Source: Craspedostauros australis (taxonomy: Eukaryota; Bacillariophyta; Bacillariophyceae; Mastogloiales; Achnanthaceae). From it: a stretch of DNA of 64,000 bases. Shown here one piece after another: positions 61,862 to 64,000 of this stretch; within the stretch, counting starts at the first letter, position 1; each line of letters opens with the position of its first letter. The position numbers and the translations under genes are program-made. The stretch lies in NCBI GenBank assembly GCA_026770025.1, contig JAMXDE010000026.1:186001-250000 (forward strand), given 5' to 3'. The notes beneath the pieces are model-generated. The model saw only the letters and a list, made by a program, of their open reading frames with translations, searched no databases and was not told the DNA's origin.

Positions 61862-64000
61862 ATGCCAACGCCGATCTTGTGGGCCACATTGGGTCGCTTC
61901 TCCGCAGCATCTTTATGCAGCGTTGCATCATTCAGCGGATTTCAGGTTGCGGATGCTCTTTGGACAAGCCGCACGGTGCATAGGGATCACACAACGCGAC
62001 TAGCGTCGTCGTTCATTTCTCAATACCATGGCGGCTCGCAGTCGCAAGCGTTGCGACTGCGGATACGGAGACGTGATGAGAAGCTTCGCGGCCGGCAGCG
62101 ATGCTCGACCCTCTTCCTTCGCACCGACATGCATGGCAAATCCGAGATGTGCAACGATGCGGGCACTGATGCATGTCGGATGCCGCAACACCTAGAAGCG
62201 TTTGACGAATGTTGGCGAGCCACAGCGTGGACGATCCGTCCCAATGACGGCAAGGAGATGCTGCCGTGCTTCCAGAGTCCCGCCCCGCAGGTGTACTTCG
62301 CGCTGGATCGGGCATTGAATCTACCTGATGCACTGCTCGGCCGAGCGAATCTCTCTCGCATCCTCCATGCCTTCACGTATCTGCTGAAGCGAGACCGCCG
62401 CTTCCTTTTGCGAAACGATGGCTCTTGTGAATGGAAGATCGTTCCCCTGTGCCAGTTGTCAGAGAAGGAGAAACGAGAGGAAGGTGACTTGGTGGTGGAT
62501 TCGGACTGGACCACGATCGAGCCTGATCTGTATCCATTCCAACATACAGCAGAGATTGCTCGAGAAGTTCTACGTGTCGTCACGGAGAGGTACAAATCCG
62601 CGAACGAGTACTTGGAGGAGGAGGAAGAGGCGAGATTTGGTGGCCATTGTGCCGGGAATGGAAAAGAAATAGCGCAGGGACGAGGGGATGAGCGGTTTCA
62701 AGCGGAGATTGATCAGCTGGTGAGCACGGCAATGCAGAGACTCGACTGGACGTTGGGGACGGACATTCGAGGTCGTGCGTCAGCGGATGCTGCCTTCTTC
62801 TTCAGCATGGCAGGCGTCTCCGATCCCATCCTCCACGAAAAGCTTGCCAAAGTCTCTCAGCTGGAGTTGGATCGCACCGGATTCCGGCCATCCTTTCTGG
62901 CGAAGCATATCTTGCAGCACATCGAGAAGCTGGCAGCATCTGGCGCGAGCGGTCCGACCGCAGATGCCGCGTATCACGCGGCAGCACGGTGTCTGGAATC
63001 GAAAGGATACGAGCATTCGGAATTGAGAACCTTGTTGCTCCATCGCCGCCATCATCGCTTGACGCAGGACAATGATCGATCATCATTTGGTCTTCATTCG
63101 ACACGTCCACTACTGTGGCTCTGGAGGTTCTCTGCACGACAAACGAAGGCCAAGCAACGCACGAAATGCAAGGCGCTACCAGACAAAGCTGTTTGGTCTC
63201 AACAGTTACCTGTTCATTCTACCAGAATCGACACGACTACTTCTGCTACTATTGGTACCAGCACGGCACCTTTGGATGGCAACACAGATTCCATCAAACA
63301 AAAGTGCAGACAGATTGATTTCGACGCCTTATTCGATGACACGACACGGCCACTAATTGTGGATCTCGGAAGCGGAATGGGCGTCTCTCTTTTGGGCTTG
63401 GCGACGTTGCCAACCAACGCATCCATCTTGCAGAATTGCGCGGCCACAGATTCACTGCTTCTTCCAACTGCAGGCGCATTCAACTTTATCGGAGGAGAGC
63501 TGAACACGGTGCTTTGCCGCTACAGCCAGGGGATTGCGAAGCGTTGGGGCCTGACTGGCCGTGTTGGCTTCGTGCCGTATCCTGCGGAGGCGATGCTGCA
63601 GCAGATTGATGATCGATATCCTGGAGTTGTGGATATGCTCATGGTGCAGTTCCCCACGCCGTATCGAATGGGCAGATCGGACAGCGAAGTTCCGAATGAG
63701 GATGTCGCAAAGGATACGAAGACACATCACAACGGTGGAAGCCAGATGATGAGCCCAAACAACGGAAATGCGCAGCTGCCATCGAGCGTCCGCTCAAAGG
63801 ACTTCATGGCCAACGCACAGCTGCTGAAAACGGCGGCAGCAGTCCTGCGGCGTTCCAAGGAGAAAGGTGGTCATGCCGGCCTCCTTCTTCTCCAATCCAA
63901 TTGCGAGGATGTCGCTGTGAACATGCGCAAGATGGCAGTGGAGGAAATCGGATTCACCATCGTCGATATGGACCATCCCGTAGATGACAATCGGATACCC
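61862..64000 (+). CDS. TrmB-like class I methyltransferase with a long N-terminal extension, open at the right edge
   Basis: One frame is open from the ATG at 61862 (an alternative in-frame ATG at 61847) to the last base, 713 codons without a stop. The N terminus MPTPILWATLGRFSAASLCS, with VASFSGF behind it, looks like a signal peptide followed by a Phe-led transit peptide, so an organelle location is likely. A 470-residue extension follows with helical stretches (LLGRANLSRILHAFTYLLKR, RPSFLAKHILQHIEKLAASG) and no family I know. The methyltransferase part shows motif I for S-adenosylmethionine (PLIVDLGSGMGVSLLGLATL), then GGELNTVLCRYSQGIAKRWG, DMLMVQFPTPYRMGRSD (in the place of the TrmB FPDPWPK motif) and LLLLQSNCEDVAVNMRKMA. 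TrmB makes m7G46 in tRNA; the substrate here is inferred and could differ, since the signature is altered. The C terminus is outside the window. Confidence 0.72.
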   Translation, partial: MPTPILWATLGRFSAASLCSVASFSGFQVADALWTSRTVHRDHTTRLASSFISQYHGGSQSQALRLRIRRRDEKLRGRQRCSTLFLRTDMHGKSEMCNDAGTDACRMPQHLEAFDECWRATAWTIRPNDGKEMLPCFQSPAPQVYFALDRALNLPDALLGRANLSRILHAFTYLLKRDRRFLLRNDGSCEWKIVPLCQLSEKEKREEGDLVVDSDWTTIEPDLYPFQHTAEIAREVLRVVTERYKSANEYLEEEEEARFGGHCAGNGKEIAQGRGDERFQAEIDQLVSTAMQRLDWTLGTDIRGRASADAAFFFSMAGVSDPILHEKLAKVSQLELDRTGFRPSFLAKHILQHIEKLAASGASGPTADAAYHAAARCLESKGYEHSELRTLLLHRRHHRLTQDNDRSSFGLHSTRPLLWLWRFSARQTKAKQRTKCKALPDKAVWSQQLPVHSTRIDTTTSATIGTSTAPLDGNTDSIKQKCRQIDFDALFDDTTRPLIVDLGSGMGVSLLGLATLPTNASILQNCAATDSLLLPTAGAFNFIGGELNTVLCRYSQGIAKRWGLTGRVGFVPYPAEAMLQQIDDRYPGVVDMLMVQFPTPYRMGRSDSEVPNEDVAKDTKTHHNGGSQMMSPNNGNAQLPSSVRSKDFMANAQLLKTAAAVLRRSKEKGGHAGLLLLQSNCEDVAVNMRKMAVEEIGFTIVDMDHPVDDNRIP

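Noticed and set aside
1-64000. tRNA, rRNA, transposon or CRISPR features
   Set aside because: I looked for T-loop-like GTTCRANNC strings with pairing arms, terminal repeats and regularly spaced repeats, and found none that hold up; a covariance search would be more sensitive.
1-64000. A co-located multi-gene pathway or defence-type cluster
   Set aside because: Neighbouring genes belong to unrelated housekeeping functions on mixed strands with independent leaders; nothing ties them together.

Overview
The window reads as nuclear DNA of a photosynthetic stramenopile, most likely a diatom. The evidence is: intron-containing genes with canonical GT-AG borders and short introns (about 190-810 nt); eukaryotic families such as THO2, a PP4 regulatory subunit 3, a PARP1-like enzyme, PIP kinase and SNAREs; a C-terminal processing protease with a signal-peptide-like presequence of the kind that routes proteins to secondary plastids; and an LRR membrane protein and a four-helix membrane protein that look like diatom families. 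The organism call is inference. I see no prokaryotic operons, tRNAs, rRNAs, CRISPR arrays or transposons.

Layout from left to right: an AAA-type signalling ATPase running off the left edge (-); an LRR membrane protein (+); a SYP7-like Qc-SNARE (+); a small one-helix protein (-); a PARP1-like enzyme with an added macro-like domain (-); PP4 regulatory subunit 3 (SMEK), which looks like two adjacent open frames but is one three-exon gene (-); an N-acetylglutamate-synthase-like enzyme (+); a VOC/glyoxalase-fold protein with acidic tails (-); a four-helix membrane protein (-); a CtpA-type protease (-); a PIP kinase (+); a small putative secreted protein of unresolved structure (+); alanine aminotransferase (+); a Pho88/SND3-like protein carrying ankyrin repeats (-); long-chain acyl-CoA synthetase (+); a Qa syntaxin (+); an unknown acidic protein (-); THO complex subunit 2 (+); a membrane-anchored cyclophilin-like protein (-); and a TrmB-like methyltransferase open at the right edge (+).

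The 20 genes are mostly unrelated housekeeping functions: nuclear signalling and RNA export, membrane traffic, amino-acid and lipid metabolism, plastid proteolysis and ER insertion. They lie about 0.3-1.8 kb apart on both strands, and I see no gene cluster acting as one system. Exon borders were placed by hand from splice consensus, frame continuity and family resemblance. Where several splices are possible this is stated.

The points most worth a second look are domain architectures: PARP plus a split macro-like domain with an eroded first zinc finger, Pho88/SND3 plus ankyrin repeats, a PH-like domain split by a low-complexity insert in SMEK, and a PIP kinase with a Cys-bearing insert. There are also several short tandem repeats in intergenic DNA and a stop-free, 3n-long intron in the LRR gene.
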